From Tritrichomonas musculus (lineage: Eukaryota; Parabasalia; Tritrichomonadida; Tritrichomonadidae): 64,000 nucleotides of DNA. Position numbers and translations under genes: made by a program. Shown here piece by piece: positions 1-9,360 of this stretch. The notes beneath the pieces were generated by a model that was not told where the DNA came from, ran no database searches, and was given only the letters and a program-made list of their open reading frames with translations. Numbering within the stretch: the first letter of the stretch is position 1; each line of letters begins with the position of its first letter. Where the stretch lies: contig JAPFFF010000004.1 of NCBI GenBank assembly GCA_039105265.1, positions 4,464,001 through 4,528,000 of the forward strand, given 5' to 3'.

Positions 1-3000
1 ATGATTCCTCCGTGATAAGGATTGAATGAATGTTTTACTGAACTGAATGATGAGGGATACAATGAATTGAAATCAATACCAGCAACGTGTGAAACTATGT
101 TTGAAGTGTCATAGCTAATGATTCTGTCATTAACGGCATCATATTTGAGTTTATTGATTAATGTTTGACCTCTAATGTTCACTCGATGAAGTACATTTGA
201 TAATCCTCCCGTTATGTTCTCTCTCAAATTGTAGTATTCTTTTTCATCAGTTATGAGTGTTGGCAGGTGATGGAGCTTGCAGAATTTCTTCAATTGTATT
301 TTGGTTCTTGTTATCTTGTCATCATCACGTTGTCTCAAACGATTACATTCTGCACAAGCAAGTAAACAGTTATCAATCTGATGTCCTTTGTTGTTATCTA
401 TTCTGTCAAGTGTCGGTTTGTTGTTGTAAGTAAAGTGTTCACCACATAAATGACATTTACCTGTTTCATTTGATTCATACAATTTCATGAATGCATCAAA
501 ATCTTTTTCACTAACACATTTTGATATATCACGTTGATTTTGATTTGATTGAAGCGATGAATCGCCTTTTTGCGAGCAAAAATTATGTTTCATGTCTTGC
601 TTTCGATAATTATCACATTTATTTAACCACCATTTCATTGTTGGTTTGAATGTATTTGATTTGTTGATGATTTCATAGTCGTTCTTCGGGTTGAAATCTT
701 TGTAAGCAAGAGCATATTTGATACATGAAGCATTCTTTGATAACGAAAGATTGCTAATCAAATCAACTTTATATTCAGCATTCATTTGAATAAGGTTGTC
801 AATAGGATTAATCATCATTTCAACATCATTGTCATTGTATGATAACAAGTAATCCCAACGTGTTGCAAACCTCTTTGAATCAATCAAATACTCTTCATAA
901 TCAGCTTTTGTTAATGGATTCTTTTGATTGAGATAACTGTAAAAGTCTTCATATTTGAATGGTTCATTCTTTGATAACACTTCATTATAATTCTCGCTGT
1001 TGATTGCTTCATAAGGAAATACACCTTTCGAACTGTTAGATATACCGCCAAAATCGATTCCAAACTGTCTGAGCGTACCACCAGCAACAAATGCCTGTGC
1101 GTCAATGAATCGTAATCGAATGGGATACTTTGATGATTTCAATATGAATTGTTTCAATGATGTAGCAGTTCCAATCATTCCGCTATCGATAGACCAATGA
1201 TTTTTAATCAATTGCTCTTTGAATAAGTTTGAATCAAATCGTGATGAGTTAAAACCGAATACTGTTATTGTTTTCAATGATGTATCTATTTTATTGAGTT
1301 CATCTTCTGATTTATCTTTAATAAAGCTCTTCAAATGATTCAATTTATCAACATACACATCACAGCCAACAACAAATAACCAGTCAATCCATTTGGCAAT
1401 GAATTCATTTGTTCTTATATCAAAGTTCTTTGTTATCAAACCTTTATCAAGTTTCACACATGATGAAACACTCAAAGGAATCAATCGAGAATTGATAACT
1501 GATTTATCACTAACTTTCTTTTCAATCTTTTGCTCCATTGTTTCAAAATCATAAGTGATATAATGAATTGTTGGCTTCCATTCAAGTTCATATGAAAGAC
1601 AATACAAATAAACAGGATTGTTTAAAATGTGTGGACAATATGGCAAAGCTTCTCGTGAAGGTATGAAATCCTTTTTGAATTTGCCATCACATTTATCTAC
1701 ATGTCTGTTGAATCTGTCAATATTGTTATTTCCTTTGTGAATGTATGAACCACAATGAGGACATATATGAATGTTTGTTAATGCTTCAGCATCAATGATG
1801 TACATGATATGAAGTATCTTATCTTTTGAATACAACAGAGCTGAAAATGTTTTGTTTGATTCATCAGTGTTGTGCCATTGGTCTTGAATATCATAAATAT
1901 GTTTCTCTTTGTCATATTCATAGATGTTGACATTGATGTTATGATTCTTGGCTGATTCTTTCATTTCTTCAATCGTGATTCCTTTGAATGTGTTGATGAA
2001 TTGATTTGCTGCTTTTGAAGGTTTTGTTGAATAAGTTATTCCGTGTTCTTCACATAATATTTTCTTTGCTGCTGCTGTTCTGTTGGAGATTTTAAATGTT
2101 CGTGTTTCAATAAGTTGCTTATTCAAACAGCAAGCAAGGAAACGATACCAACATAAACAATCATCAACGTTATCCATAATGATATATTTATTTTTAATGA
2201 ACTCTTCTGGTAATCCATCAATCTTACCTGTTATCTTAACGACACGAGAGATTGTAAATGAAACAGACCAAACGATACACAATTTGATGTTTGAAGCAGT
2301 GGTTTCATATTCATGAATCTTTGATTCAATATACAGTTTAACTTTATCAATATCTTTATTCTCTCTAACGATTATCGGTACTGATGATTTATAATTCTTC
2401 CATTTGATTTCACTTGCTTCATATGTATATCTTTCGTTTTCATTCTTTGGTGGTATCTCAAATATACCAGTCAATTGAAAATATATTTTGAACGGTTTCA
2501 CTTCTTGTTTAAATACTGTTTCAGTCAAATATTCATTGATGTCTTCAATTGATGAAACTCCGTTCTTGTAATATATTTTTATCGGTTCTTTACTGTCTTC
2601 ATCTAATCGTTCAACCTTTTCATTATCATTTGGGAATTGGTCAATGAAATGACTGCATGCTTCAACTGCTTCATCAAAGTTCTCAGGTTCATTGATTATG
2701 AAATATGAGTCATGTTTTGAATGAACACCTTTATAGCCAAACTTTTTGAGGTATTCAATTAATTCAGCATTTTCATTGTTGAATCGAATGTCTTCATATC
2801 GTTGAGGTTGTTTGTTTGTCTTTGGCGGTAATGGTCTCAATAATATATTTTCAGATTTAATTAATTGAAGGGCTTTGTTGAGTGCATCATGAGCTATTTT
2901 AATGTTGTTCTCGATTTGTTTTTGTTTTAGTTTTTGTTCATCATTTTGTTCTTCTTCTTCAAATTGTTCCTCTTCCTCCTCTTCTTCTTGTTCTTCTGCT

Positions 3001-3242
3001 TCTTTCTTCATTCTATTGACGAAAGCTAATATTGTTGTATCATTGATTCCATTGCCTTCATGTTCTCTAAAACCGAATGAAGTTAGATAGTTTTCTAAGA
3101 TTGACTTGAAATGTTTAACATCATAGTCAGAAGGTTTAGATGTTGATAAGCGAGGTTTTAATTGAAGTTCATTATTGATATACCTGATTTGTTCAATAAC
3201 AAATGATTTGGTATCTTTTTGATAGTAATAACGAGAACTCAT
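1..3242 (-). CDS. Protein-primed family B DNA polymerase of the Polinton (partial at left edge)
   Basis: This copies the element's DNA. The frame is open from the ATG at 3242 to the window edge, giving about 1080 residues with the rest outside. An acidic, Glu-rich stretch sits near residues 80-100, followed by a CPHC...H...C zinc-finger-like motif near 494-515. The exonuclease motifs follow: YDFETM (Exo I, Asp about 565), FNSSRFDSNLF (Exo II, about 670) and YNDNDVEMM (Exo III, about 802). Polymerase motif A, DFNSLYPS, lies near 1053. Between Exo III and motif A is a CHLC...LDRIDNN...GH...NC...CAECN segment (about 926-960) that looks like an HNH/zinc nuclease module, which is not a normal part of the fold. 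An initiator-like TCATA lies just before the ATG. Motifs B and C fall outside the window. Confidence 0.88.
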   Translation of the reverse strand, partial: MSSRYYYQKDTKSFVIEQIRYINNELQLKPRLSTSKPSDYDVKHFKSILENYLTSFGFREHEGNGINDTTILAFVNRMKKEAEEQEEEEEEEQFEEEEQNDEQKLKQKQIENNIKIAHDALNKALQLIKSENILLRPLPPKTNKQPQRYEDIRFNNENAELIEYLKKFGYKGVHSKHDSYFIINEPENFDEAVEACSHFIDQFPNDNEKVERLDEDSKEPIKIYYKNGVSSIEDINEYLTETVFKQEVKPFKIYFQLTGIFEIPPKNENERYTYEASEIKWKNYKSSVPIIVRENKDIDKVKLYIESKIHEYETTASNIKLCIVWSVSFTISRVVKITGKIDGLPEEFIKNKYIIMDNVDDCLCWYRFLACCLNKQLIETRTFKISNRTAAAKKILCEEHGITYSTKPSKAANQFINTFKGITIEEMKESAKNHNINVNIYEYDKEKHIYDIQDQWHNTDESNKTFSALLYSKDKILHIMYIIDAEALTNIHICPHCGSYIHKGNNNIDRFNRHVDKCDGKFKKDFIPSREALPYCPHILNNPVYLYCLSYELEWKPTIHYITYDFETMEQKIEKKVSDKSVINSRLIPLSVSSCVKLDKGLITKNFDIRTNEFIAKWIDWLFVVGCDVYVDKLNHLKSFIKDKSEDELNKIDTSLKTITVFGFNSSRFDSNLFKEQLIKNHWSIDSGMIGTATSLKQFILKSSKYPIRLRFIDAQAFVAGGTLRQFGIDFGGISNSSKGVFPYEAINSENYNEVLSKNEPFKYEDFYSYLNQKNPLTKADYEEYLIDSKRFATRWDYLLSYNDNDVEMMINPIDNLIQMNAEYKVDLISNLSLSKNASCIKYALAYKDFNPKNDYEIINKSNTFKPTMKWWLNKCDNYRKQDMKHNFCSQKGDSSLQSNQNQRDISKCVSEKDFDAFMKLYESNETGKCHLCGEHFTYNNKPTLDRIDNNKGHQIDNCLLACAECNRLRQRDDDKITRTKIQLKKFCKLHHLPTLITDEKEYYNLRENITGGLSNVLHRVNIRGQTLINKLKYDAVNDRIISYDTSNIVSHVAGIDFNSLYPSSFSSVKHSFNPYHGGI

Positions 3243-3334
3243 TTATGATATTATTAAAAAATCAAATTATTTGAAATTTGAAAAAATGTTAAATCAAAAA
3301 ATAAAAAATATTTCGAGTTTTTTATTTCATTGAA

Positions 3335-3685
3335 ATGTCTGAGTTAAGAGAAATAATAAAACACATTGAAGAAATACATAAATTACTTTTGATATTAGAA
3401 TCAAAACAAGAAGTAAGTGAAGAAGAAGAAACAAATGAAGAAGCAAATACAGAAGCAAACCATAAAAGAACGCGTTCAATATTCAATTCATCAAAGTTCT
3501 TGAACAAGGATGAACGTGAAAAAGTTATACAATTTTTGGATGATAAAGTAATGAATGATATAAATAAGTTGCCAGGACATAAAAGGTGTTCATATACACA
3601 AAACTTATTGAAGGAAAAATTGAAGTTAAATGTATCATCATATATGATTAATAGATTATTGGCATTTAAGAACAACAAAGAATAA
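3335..3685 (+). CDS. Small charged protein of the Polinton, unknown function
   Basis: I do not recognise this 116-residue protein. The N-terminus is helical with a Glu-rich stretch (residues 28-45). The C-terminal half contains KFLNKDEREKVIQFLDDKV and a basic region ending in LLAFKNNKE, which could be a small helical DNA- or protein-binding fold. It starts 92 nt from the divergent polymerase start, so the two share an upstream region. TCATT lies 5 nt before its ATG, which matches the trichomonad initiator and supports this start. The acidic N-terminus with basic C-terminus would suit a DNA-binding or virion accessory protein, but that is inference only. Confidence 0.6.
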   Translation: MSELREIIKHIEEIHKLLLILESKQEVSEEEETNEEANTEANHKRTRSIFNSSKFLNKDEREKVIQFLDDKVMNDINKLPGHKRCSYTQNLLKEKLKLNVSSYMINRLLAFKNNKE

Positions 3686-3723
3686 AAATATCATTTAATT
3701 AATTTGTTTATTTTTGGTTTAAA

Positions 3724-3969
3724 ATGAATAGTGCAATTAAAGGTTTGAGTTGTGATACATCAGCTTTACACGCTCAGTTTCGAATAGTTAAAGACAAGAT
3801 ATTCAATGAATGTATGAATTCTGAAGATGATGCATTAAACGGAAAGTTTGATAAGATGATTCACATATTGTCGATATATAAACAACTATTTAATGATATT
3901 GAATCGATTAAAATACAATTAAGAGCTATTGATGAACGTATCAAATCAGCTGAACAAATGACTTTGTAA
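3724..3969 (+). CDS. Small helical protein of the Polinton, unknown function
   Basis: An 81-residue protein starting 38 nt after the preceding gene on the same strand. It is predicted to be nearly all helical; the second half (DIESIKIQLRAIDERIKSAE) has heptad-like spacing and could form a coiled coil. No catalytic motif, signal peptide or membrane segment is visible. Tight spacing with both neighbours suggests a run of co-expressed element genes. The family is not recognised. Confidence 0.5.
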   Translation: MNSAIKGLSCDTSALHAQFRIVKDKIFNECMNSEDDALNGKFDKMIHILSIYKQLFNDIESIKIQLRAIDERIKSAEQMTL

Positions 3970-4017
3970 ATGAATCATTGAATGACTCATCATTAATGTT
4001 GTTTTATTTTTATTCAA

Positions 4018-4593
4018 ATGTCTTTAAACCGTGCACGTATTCTTTCCAGTGAAAATGATGCATCAGTTAAGCAGGAACAATCAACCAGTATTAATATAAA
4101 CATCAAACCAAAGCAACCACAACCAGTTGAATATCCATCAGTTCAACCATTACCACAATCATCTCAAGCCACAAATTTTACTATACCTCAGATGAGTGGA
4201 GTATATCAATCACAGCATCCAACAAACAACGTTTCCCTAGAAAGAGGTATCAGTGATATTGGAGCTGATATAACAGAACTTGAAACCAAAAACAAATTCC
4301 TTGAGATATTGTTATCAATCTATGAAACAAACCCAATAAAAGTCAATGATTTATTGATTTGTCATTCAAATACATTAATGGAACTCATCAAATTACTAAC
4401 ACAAGCAGATAAAGTTGAATTGATTGTCAATGATGATTGTGCGTGTAATGGTTGCGTTTCTCGTTCCAAATATCTTTTAATTGATAGGATATTGGTGTAC
4501 AAAAATAATGAATCAAATGACTTGAAATACAAATATAATAGCATTTATACCGAACTCATTAGACACAACATTTCATTAAAAACATGTATTTAA
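4018..4593 (+). CDS. Polinton protein with Pro/Gln-rich N-terminus, unknown function
   Basis: A 191-residue protein 48 nt downstream of the previous gene. Residues 1-80 are low-complexity and rich in Pro, Gln and Ser (KPKQPQPVEYPSVQPLPQSS), so probably disordered. Residues about 80-191 are compact and helical, with a small cluster of cysteines (DDCACNGCVSR, about 140-150) that might bind a metal. It sits between the polymerase and ATPase genes, where Polintons often carry minor structural proteins, but nothing in the sequence proves a structural role. Family not recognised. Confidence 0.5.
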   Translation: MSLNRARILSSENDASVKQEQSTSININIKPKQPQPVEYPSVQPLPQSSQATNFTIPQMSGVYQSQHPTNNVSLERGISDIGADITELETKNKFLEILLSIYETNPIKVNDLLICHSNTLMELIKLLTQADKVELIVNDDCACNGCVSRSKYLLIDRILVYKNNESNDLKYKYNSIYTELIRHNISLKTCI

Positions 4594-4759
4594 AAACTAA
4601 TAAATGATATATGAAATATTAGTTGTTTCATTATTAACAGGTTTATTTTTAGTGAAGATTGTTGAAGTATCTTTAATGATGCCTGACAAAGAACCAGAAC
4701 TCAGTGAAGAGATAAGAACAAAAATGTATTCATGAAGAGCTTTAACGAAAACTAAAGAA

Positions 4760-5704
4760 ATGAAAGGTTTCATGAAACCCACTCAGTTTAATTACAAAGA
4801 GATTTTATTCTCTAGTGGTTCTGATTATGATGATGACCAAATGAGTTTTGCATTTGAATATGAATCATTCAAGCCAACTGTTAATGAAACAACATTTAAT
4901 ATTGATGATGAGATGAATAAAGCATATCAACGCAATGAATCAAAAATAAAGAATGAATCAATCAGACCAATCGCAAACGGTATTTATTCATATTACAATT
5001 CATTGAACATACTCGTTGGTCAGCAAGGTAAAGGAAAGAGTCATATAATGCTACGAGATGTTATTCAAATGTCTCGAATGAAGAACGCTGGCTTTCATTT
5101 AATTGTTTATGTATCACGAAACGGAACAATCAATGATGCAACATTCGAAAGCCAACGCGAATTGATACAGCTACCAATAAAAACTGTTGCTGACAGCAAT
5201 GCTGAAGAATATCTTAAACAGCTTGATTTATATAAAGAATTGTATAACAAATATTCATCAACACCAAAAATAGTAATCGAAGGGACGGAGTCCCCTTTTG
5301 CGAAGCAAAATGAAAAGAAGTTAAACGATATGTTTGAGTTTCTTCATATCAATAAACTAGGTCAACCAAATAAACCACTAAATACTATCATTCTTTGTGA
5401 AGACTTCTTGAAATCGAAACTAATTAAATCATCCTATTTTATCAATACCATCAGTCAGCTTCGACATAAGAATCTAATCATATTCGTTAACATCCAGTTC
5501 TTCAAAGCTTTAACAACAGAATGGAAAAATAATGCAACATCATTCTTCATCTTTAGTGGTTATTCACGACAGAAACTCGGCTACATATATCAACAAGTTC
5601 CATTTCCAATAGATTTCGAAGAGCTATGGAATCGATACAGAACAATGAAAGCGCATCAATTCGTTTTAATCAATGTTCGAACTAATAACCTTTCATTCAT
5701 CTAA
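4760..5704 (+). CDS. Genome-packaging ATPase of the Polinton (FtsK-HerA / A32-like)
   Basis: A 314-residue P-loop ATPase of the kind expected to pump the element's DNA into capsids. The Walker A motif GQQGKGKS lies near residues 87-94, after a hydrophobic strand (NSLNILV). Walker B appears as NTIILCEDF near 208-216. The length matches the usual A32-like ATPases. The acidic N-terminal 70 residues are less typical. The start is the first ATG of the frame after a gap of about 165 nt. The 3' end overlaps the convergent gene at 5693-6157 by 12 nt. The order polymerase, small genes, ATPase supports the Polinton call. Confidence 0.82.
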   Translation: MKGFMKPTQFNYKEILFSSGSDYDDDQMSFAFEYESFKPTVNETTFNIDDEMNKAYQRNESKIKNESIRPIANGIYSYYNSLNILVGQQGKGKSHIMLRDVIQMSRMKNAGFHLIVYVSRNGTINDATFESQRELIQLPIKTVADSNAEEYLKQLDLYKELYNKYSSTPKIVIEGTESPFAKQNEKKLNDMFEFLHINKLGQPNKPLNTIILCEDFLKSKLIKSSYFINTISQLRHKNLIIFVNIQFFKALTTEWKNNATSFFIFSGYSRQKLGYIYQQVPFPIDFEELWNRYRTMKAHQFVLINVRTNNLSFI

Positions 5705-6157
5705 TACAATTTGTTGTTGAACACCAACAAACAGTTGAGGTGTATTGATATTATATTTTTGTCTCATCTGTTCAATCAATTCCTTTGTTTTCTTATCTGT
5801 TGCTTTCCTTATGCTGTAATTATAATACTTATATTCTTTGAATGATTGTTCTTCACTTGAACCTTCAACGAAGAATTCAATGGATGTTGTTGATATTCTT
5901 CTTCTAACATTTGATGTAAGTGTTATGTATTCAAGACCGAGTTCAACAATCTTATCATGATAGAATCGTTTGAATTCATTCTCTTTGTTCTTCAATGATA
6001 TGTACATCACTTTAGCTTTATATGTAGCCTTTCCACTTGGTATTGGATATCTATCACACAATATTGAGAAATCACATTGTTTAAACTTCTCTGTTTCATC
6101 CAGCATATCAATCAATGAATTGATGTAATCATAAACCTTTGGTGTTGACATTTTCAT
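5693..6157 (-). CDS. Polinton protein of unknown function
   Basis: A 154-residue protein on the opposite strand to the ATPase, overlapping its end by 12 nt. It has mixed alpha/beta composition with a central block of alternating hydrophobic residues (YKAKVMYISLKNKEN; EYITLTSNVRRR; STTSIEFFVEG) that could form a beta-sheet, followed by a Lys-rich helix. There is no membrane segment or recognisable active site. Start choice is uncertain between two nearby methionines (MKM). Its position beside the ATPase suggests an element gene rather than a host gene. Family not recognised. Confidence 0.5.
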   Translation of the reverse strand: MKMSTPKVYDYINSLIDMLDETEKFKQCDFSILCDRYPIPSGKATYKAKVMYISLKNKENEFKRFYHDKIVELGLEYITLTSNVRRRISTTSIEFFVEGSSEEQSFKEYKYYNYSIRKATDKKTKELIEQMRQKYNINTPQLFVGVQQQIVLDE

Positions 6158-6190
6158 TTAATTAAAAATAAAAATAAATTTAATGATATG

Positions 6191-6428
6191 TATCATATGA
6201 AACAATTAGTATCACATGAGGAAATAGGTATCACATGAGATAAAAGGTATCACATGAGATAAAAGGTATCACATGAGGAAAAAGGTAGCTTATGAGGAAA
6301 AAGGTAGCTTATGAGGAAAAAGGTAGCTTATGAGGAAAAAGGTAGCTTATGAGGAAAAAGGTAGCTTATGAGGAAAAGGTAGCTTATGAGGAAAAAGGTA
6401 TCACACTAAATAAAAGGTATCACATGAG
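6191..6428. repeat. 19-nt minisatellite A
   Basis: About twelve head-to-tail units of 19 nt plus a partial one. There are two unit types, TATCACATGAGATAAAAGG-like at both ends and TAGCTTATGAGGAAAAAGG in the middle, differing at a few bases. One unit is 18 nt. The shared core is ATGAGGAAAAAGG. The ordered ends-and-middle layout suggests local expansion of the central type. No long frame crosses it. Confidence 0.9.
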
Positions 6429-6430
6429 TC

Positions 6431-6956
6431 ATCAACAAGATATTCAACAATAACAACAAGATTTTCAACAACAACATGGTTCTTCAACAACAAGATTTTT
6501 CAACAACAACATGGTTCTTCAACAACAAGATTTTTCAACAACAACATGGTTCTTCAACAACAAGATTTTTCAACAACAACATGGTTCTTCAACAACAACA
6601 AGATTTTTCAACAACAACAACAAGATTTTTCAACAACAACAACAAGGTTTTTCAACAACAACAAGGTTCTTCAACAACAACAAGGTTCTTCAACAACAAC
6701 AAGGTTTTTCAACAACAACATGGTTCTTCAACAACAACATGGTTCTTCAACAACAACATGGTTCTTCAACAACAAGATTTTTCAACAACAACATGGTTCT
6801 TCAACAACAACATGGTTCTTCAACAACAACAAGGTTTTTCAACAACAACAAGGTTTTTCAACAACAACATGGTTCTTCAACAACAACATGGTTCTTCAAC
6901 AACAACAAGGTTTTTCAACAACAACATGGTTCTTCAACAACAACATGGTTCTTTAT
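6431..6956. repeat. 19-nt (plus or minus 3) minisatellite B, CAA-rich
   Basis: About 520 nt of tandem units of the form TTCAACAACAACATGGTTC (19 nt), with variants of 16 or 22 nt that differ by whole CAA triplets and with GATTT, GGTTT or TGGTTC tails. Because 19 is not a multiple of 3, the reading frame rotates each unit; all three forward frames stay open and repeat the same residues (QQQ, NNN and TTT blocks). That openness follows from the unit lacking stop codons and is not evidence for a protein. Confidence 0.9.
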
Positions 6957-6964
6957 AAATAAAA

Positions 6965-7274
6965 TTTTTTTTCCTAACCGGCTAGCTTTTCAGGCGTTCG
7001 ACAACGTTTCTGATGACCTTTAGCATTCTCATTGACTACCAGAACTGGCTACGTTCCAGCTTGTCTCGATGTCGTTTCGGTCTCGCCCCGATTTCAGAAT
7101 TAAATAATAATAATATTTTTTATCTTTGCTATATACAAATATTTTTTAAAAATAATTTTTTATTTTCGCAAATTCTAAAAACAATATAAAACAAGTATAA
7201 ATATATTAGGAATAATAAATAAACACAAACTGCATCAGCTTGAGAATGAATTAAATGAACTGTCTAATAAATGA
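6965..7274 (+). pseudogene. Remnant resembling a tail-fibre C-terminus (copy 1)
   Basis: A locally GC-richer patch (about 6970-7090) followed by a short piece ending at 7274 that reads as a coiled coil, HKLHQLENELNELSNK. The stretch 7231-7252 matches 10264-10285 at 21 of 22 bases, and the second copy reads similarly. Coiled-coil tails of this kind end phage and virus fibre proteins that carry an S74-type intramolecular chaperone. Treated as a fossil of the virus-like element; broken. Confidence 0.4.
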
Positions 7275-7614
7275 ACATCAATTGATGGTAATCATTAAAT
7301 GAGTTCATATTATTTTTGTTCATTAGTCGTGTTGACGGCGGGCTTTAGCCCCGACGGAAACCGACTGATATATACTACTAAAACAAGTTCAAAGATGTAA
7401 ATTCTAAAATGAAGATTCAAAGTGGCGACCGTCAATCTCAATTTTATCTCACCCCACCAAATCAACACCCTTACTCTCTAACATACTTAAATTTTATTCG
7501 TTTAATTGTCCAATTGTATTGTTATCCTTTAAGCGAACAATCGAAGAAGGAAAAGATAAGCTGCTTATTATATAGAGAACATATAAAAAGGAACTAATAA
7601 ACACAGTTAACAAA
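7275..7614. other. Non-coding spacer inside the element
   Basis: No supported gene. A short GC-rich hairpin-like string, GGGCTTTAGCCC, lies at about 7340-7351. A 62-codon frame at 7409-7597 has no recognisable features and is probably chance. Confidence 0.5.
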
Positions 7615-8157
7615 TTGTTTGTGTTAAACGAATTAATAACTTATCTATCGAACGGAAACACTTACTTTACTCCTTGTAAAGCTGAAGATTTTGGGCTAGT
7701 AGATTGCCCGATGTGTCGTTTACGATTCCAAACAAAGAAGAATATAAGCCAACTAACAACTTATAACGTTTCGATAGTGTTTAAACCAATCGATAAGCAA
7801 TTAATAGAGTACCCACTAGAGAACATAAACAGAACAACCAAACGAATAAAGGAAGATAAAGAAGAGAATCGATTTAAAGATGCAAGAGAAGAATTAATAA
7901 ACGAAATTATAAGAGAAAACCGCATTAAACGACAGCTTGCTAAAGAGCAAACACAAATGCTGGAAGATAAACGAAACGAACTAATAAAACAGAAAGAAGA
8001 AGAGTTTAACCAACAGATGCAAGAATACAAAGCCTACGAAGAAGCCACAAAAATAAAGAACACATTTATTAAATTGTTTAACGAAACACTTAACTCGAAC
8101 AAACATAAAATAATGGAATTAAACGATAAAGAACATTTATTTGTTTTTGCATTTTAG
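7615..8157 (+). pseudogene. Element-associated reading frame with CxxC motif and coiled coil, unknown
   Basis: An open stretch of about 180 codons without a good ATG at its beginning; an in-frame ATG lies near residue 33. It has one CPMC pair near residues 31-34 and then a long Lys/Glu-rich helix (about 80-150) likely to be a coiled coil. Codon choice (many CGA and AAC codons) differs from the polymerase and ATPase genes to the left. Not recognised. Treated as part of a decayed segment of a virus-like element. Confidence 0.35.
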
Positions 8158-8190
8158 TTTATCTTTACTCGGTTTGGTAGTACAGCTTTA

Positions 8191-8796
8191 TTGTTATGCA
8201 GCAAACAAGACAACATCTACAGAGAATCTTATTTATCGATTTACTGGTCGGTTAAGTCTGTTTACGATTATCTAATAGAGAACAATAGCAAATGGTCCGA
8301 ATTAGTGAATAGTATTTATGGCTCTTCGTTCGGTATACCAATAATAGAAATAGAAAAGGAAGGTGTCTATTACAATGCTTCTCGTAATCTGTGCGCAAAA
8401 ATAAATGTTGTTAACAACACGACAACAAGCAACGAAATACATTTAAACCAGCCTTTAGAGTTCTGGCACACTGCAGCAATCGAAACAATAAAGAAAGAAG
8501 AACCGAATGATATTAAAGTCGATAATATATTAACACATAACAGTTATTGTAAAGGAAAACACGAGCCAATCGATAAACTCGTTAAACAAGGCAATGTTAT
8601 CGAAATCTTTAATACATTCCAACACAAAGGAAGCTATTTAATTAGTTTTCAATTAAATGGTAAGGAACAAACAGCGAAGAGTAATCGATTCCTAGACGTT
8701 ATAATAAAAGATAAAGAAAGTGTTTTTAAGGTTGTTGTTGGTGTACAGAAGACCCACCCAATGAGTAAACGTCGTTGTTTTACCTTTATTTCTTAA
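8191..8796 (+). pseudogene. Element-associated reading frame, unknown
   Basis: An open stretch of about 200 codons that begins without an ATG. The residues look like a real protein: mixed alpha/beta with aromatic-rich strands (SYLSIYWSVKSVYDYL; GSYLISFQLNG) and no low complexity. No domain is recognised. The composition resembles the preceding frame at 7615-8157. Its end overlaps the convergent frame at 8786-9085 by 11 nt. Treated as a fossil. Confidence 0.35.
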
Positions 8797-9085
8797 AGCA
8801 AGAAGCAGACAAAACCAAGTTTTCGACAATAAAGGAAGAAGGATAATAAAACGATTTATATTTAGACAAGAAGCCACCAGGAACGAATCGCTCTGTAATA
8901 GACTGGTAATTAGTGGGTTTATTTTTGTATAACAGGTACGAACCGTATTTGTTGTGTTGGATTATTAGATAATCTTTATCGATTAAATCGAGAACTCTTA
9001 AACCGAATTGTTCGTAAAGAATATATTTAATGTTGCTATCTTTTAATGCTGTTTCGATATTTGTTGCTGTTGGAGGTGGAACCAT
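8786..9085 (-). CDS. Small element-associated protein, unknown
   Basis: A 99-residue frame starting with ATG, convergent with the frame at 8191-8796. It contains alternating hydrophobic stretches (IKYILYEQFGLRVLDLI; DYLIIQHNKYGSYLLY) and a tyrosine-rich ending (KYKSFYYP). The frame at 9725-10042 has a comparable ending (NKYRNLFFP), so the two may be distant paralogues, although the match is too short to be certain. No known domain. Confidence 0.35.
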   Translation of the reverse strand: MVPPPTATNIETALKDSNIKYILYEQFGLRVLDLIDKDYLIIQHNKYGSYLLYKNKPTNYQSITERFVPGGFLSKYKSFYYPSSFIVENLVLSASCFKK

Positions 9086-9226
9086 TATATAAGAAAATAA
9101 AAAATTGTTTTAATGTTTATTTAATTTACAATTTTGTTTATTTGGCGCAACACATTAAAACATTAATGTTTTACAAATTGCGAACATATTTTTTTAATTG
9201 TATTATAAATTGAACACACAAACGCA

Positions 9227-9307
9227 ATGTTTGTAAACGATTATGTCGAAGAAGAGGAGGAAGAAGAAAACAATAATGTATCTGGTGCTATTACGAAAAC
9301 GAATTAA
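9227..9307 (+). other. Very short acidic reading frame in a decayed segment
   Basis: A 26-codon ATG frame with a run of Glu codons (VEEEEEEEN). Too short to call a gene. It lies in the same poorly preserved stretch as the frame at 9361-9558. Confidence 0.15.
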
Positions 9308-9360
9308 TAGAACAGTTTTATAACTATCTTCGAGATAACAACAGTAAAGAAGCTCGTCGA

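Noticed and set aside
2902-3090. Ser/Cys-rich plus-strand frame resembling a metallothionein-like protein
   Set aside because: Complement of the Glu-rich stretch of the DNA polymerase.
6476-7023. Three overlapping Gln/Asn-rich frames
   Set aside because: Consequence of a stop-free 19-nt repeat; no unique sequence or conserved start.
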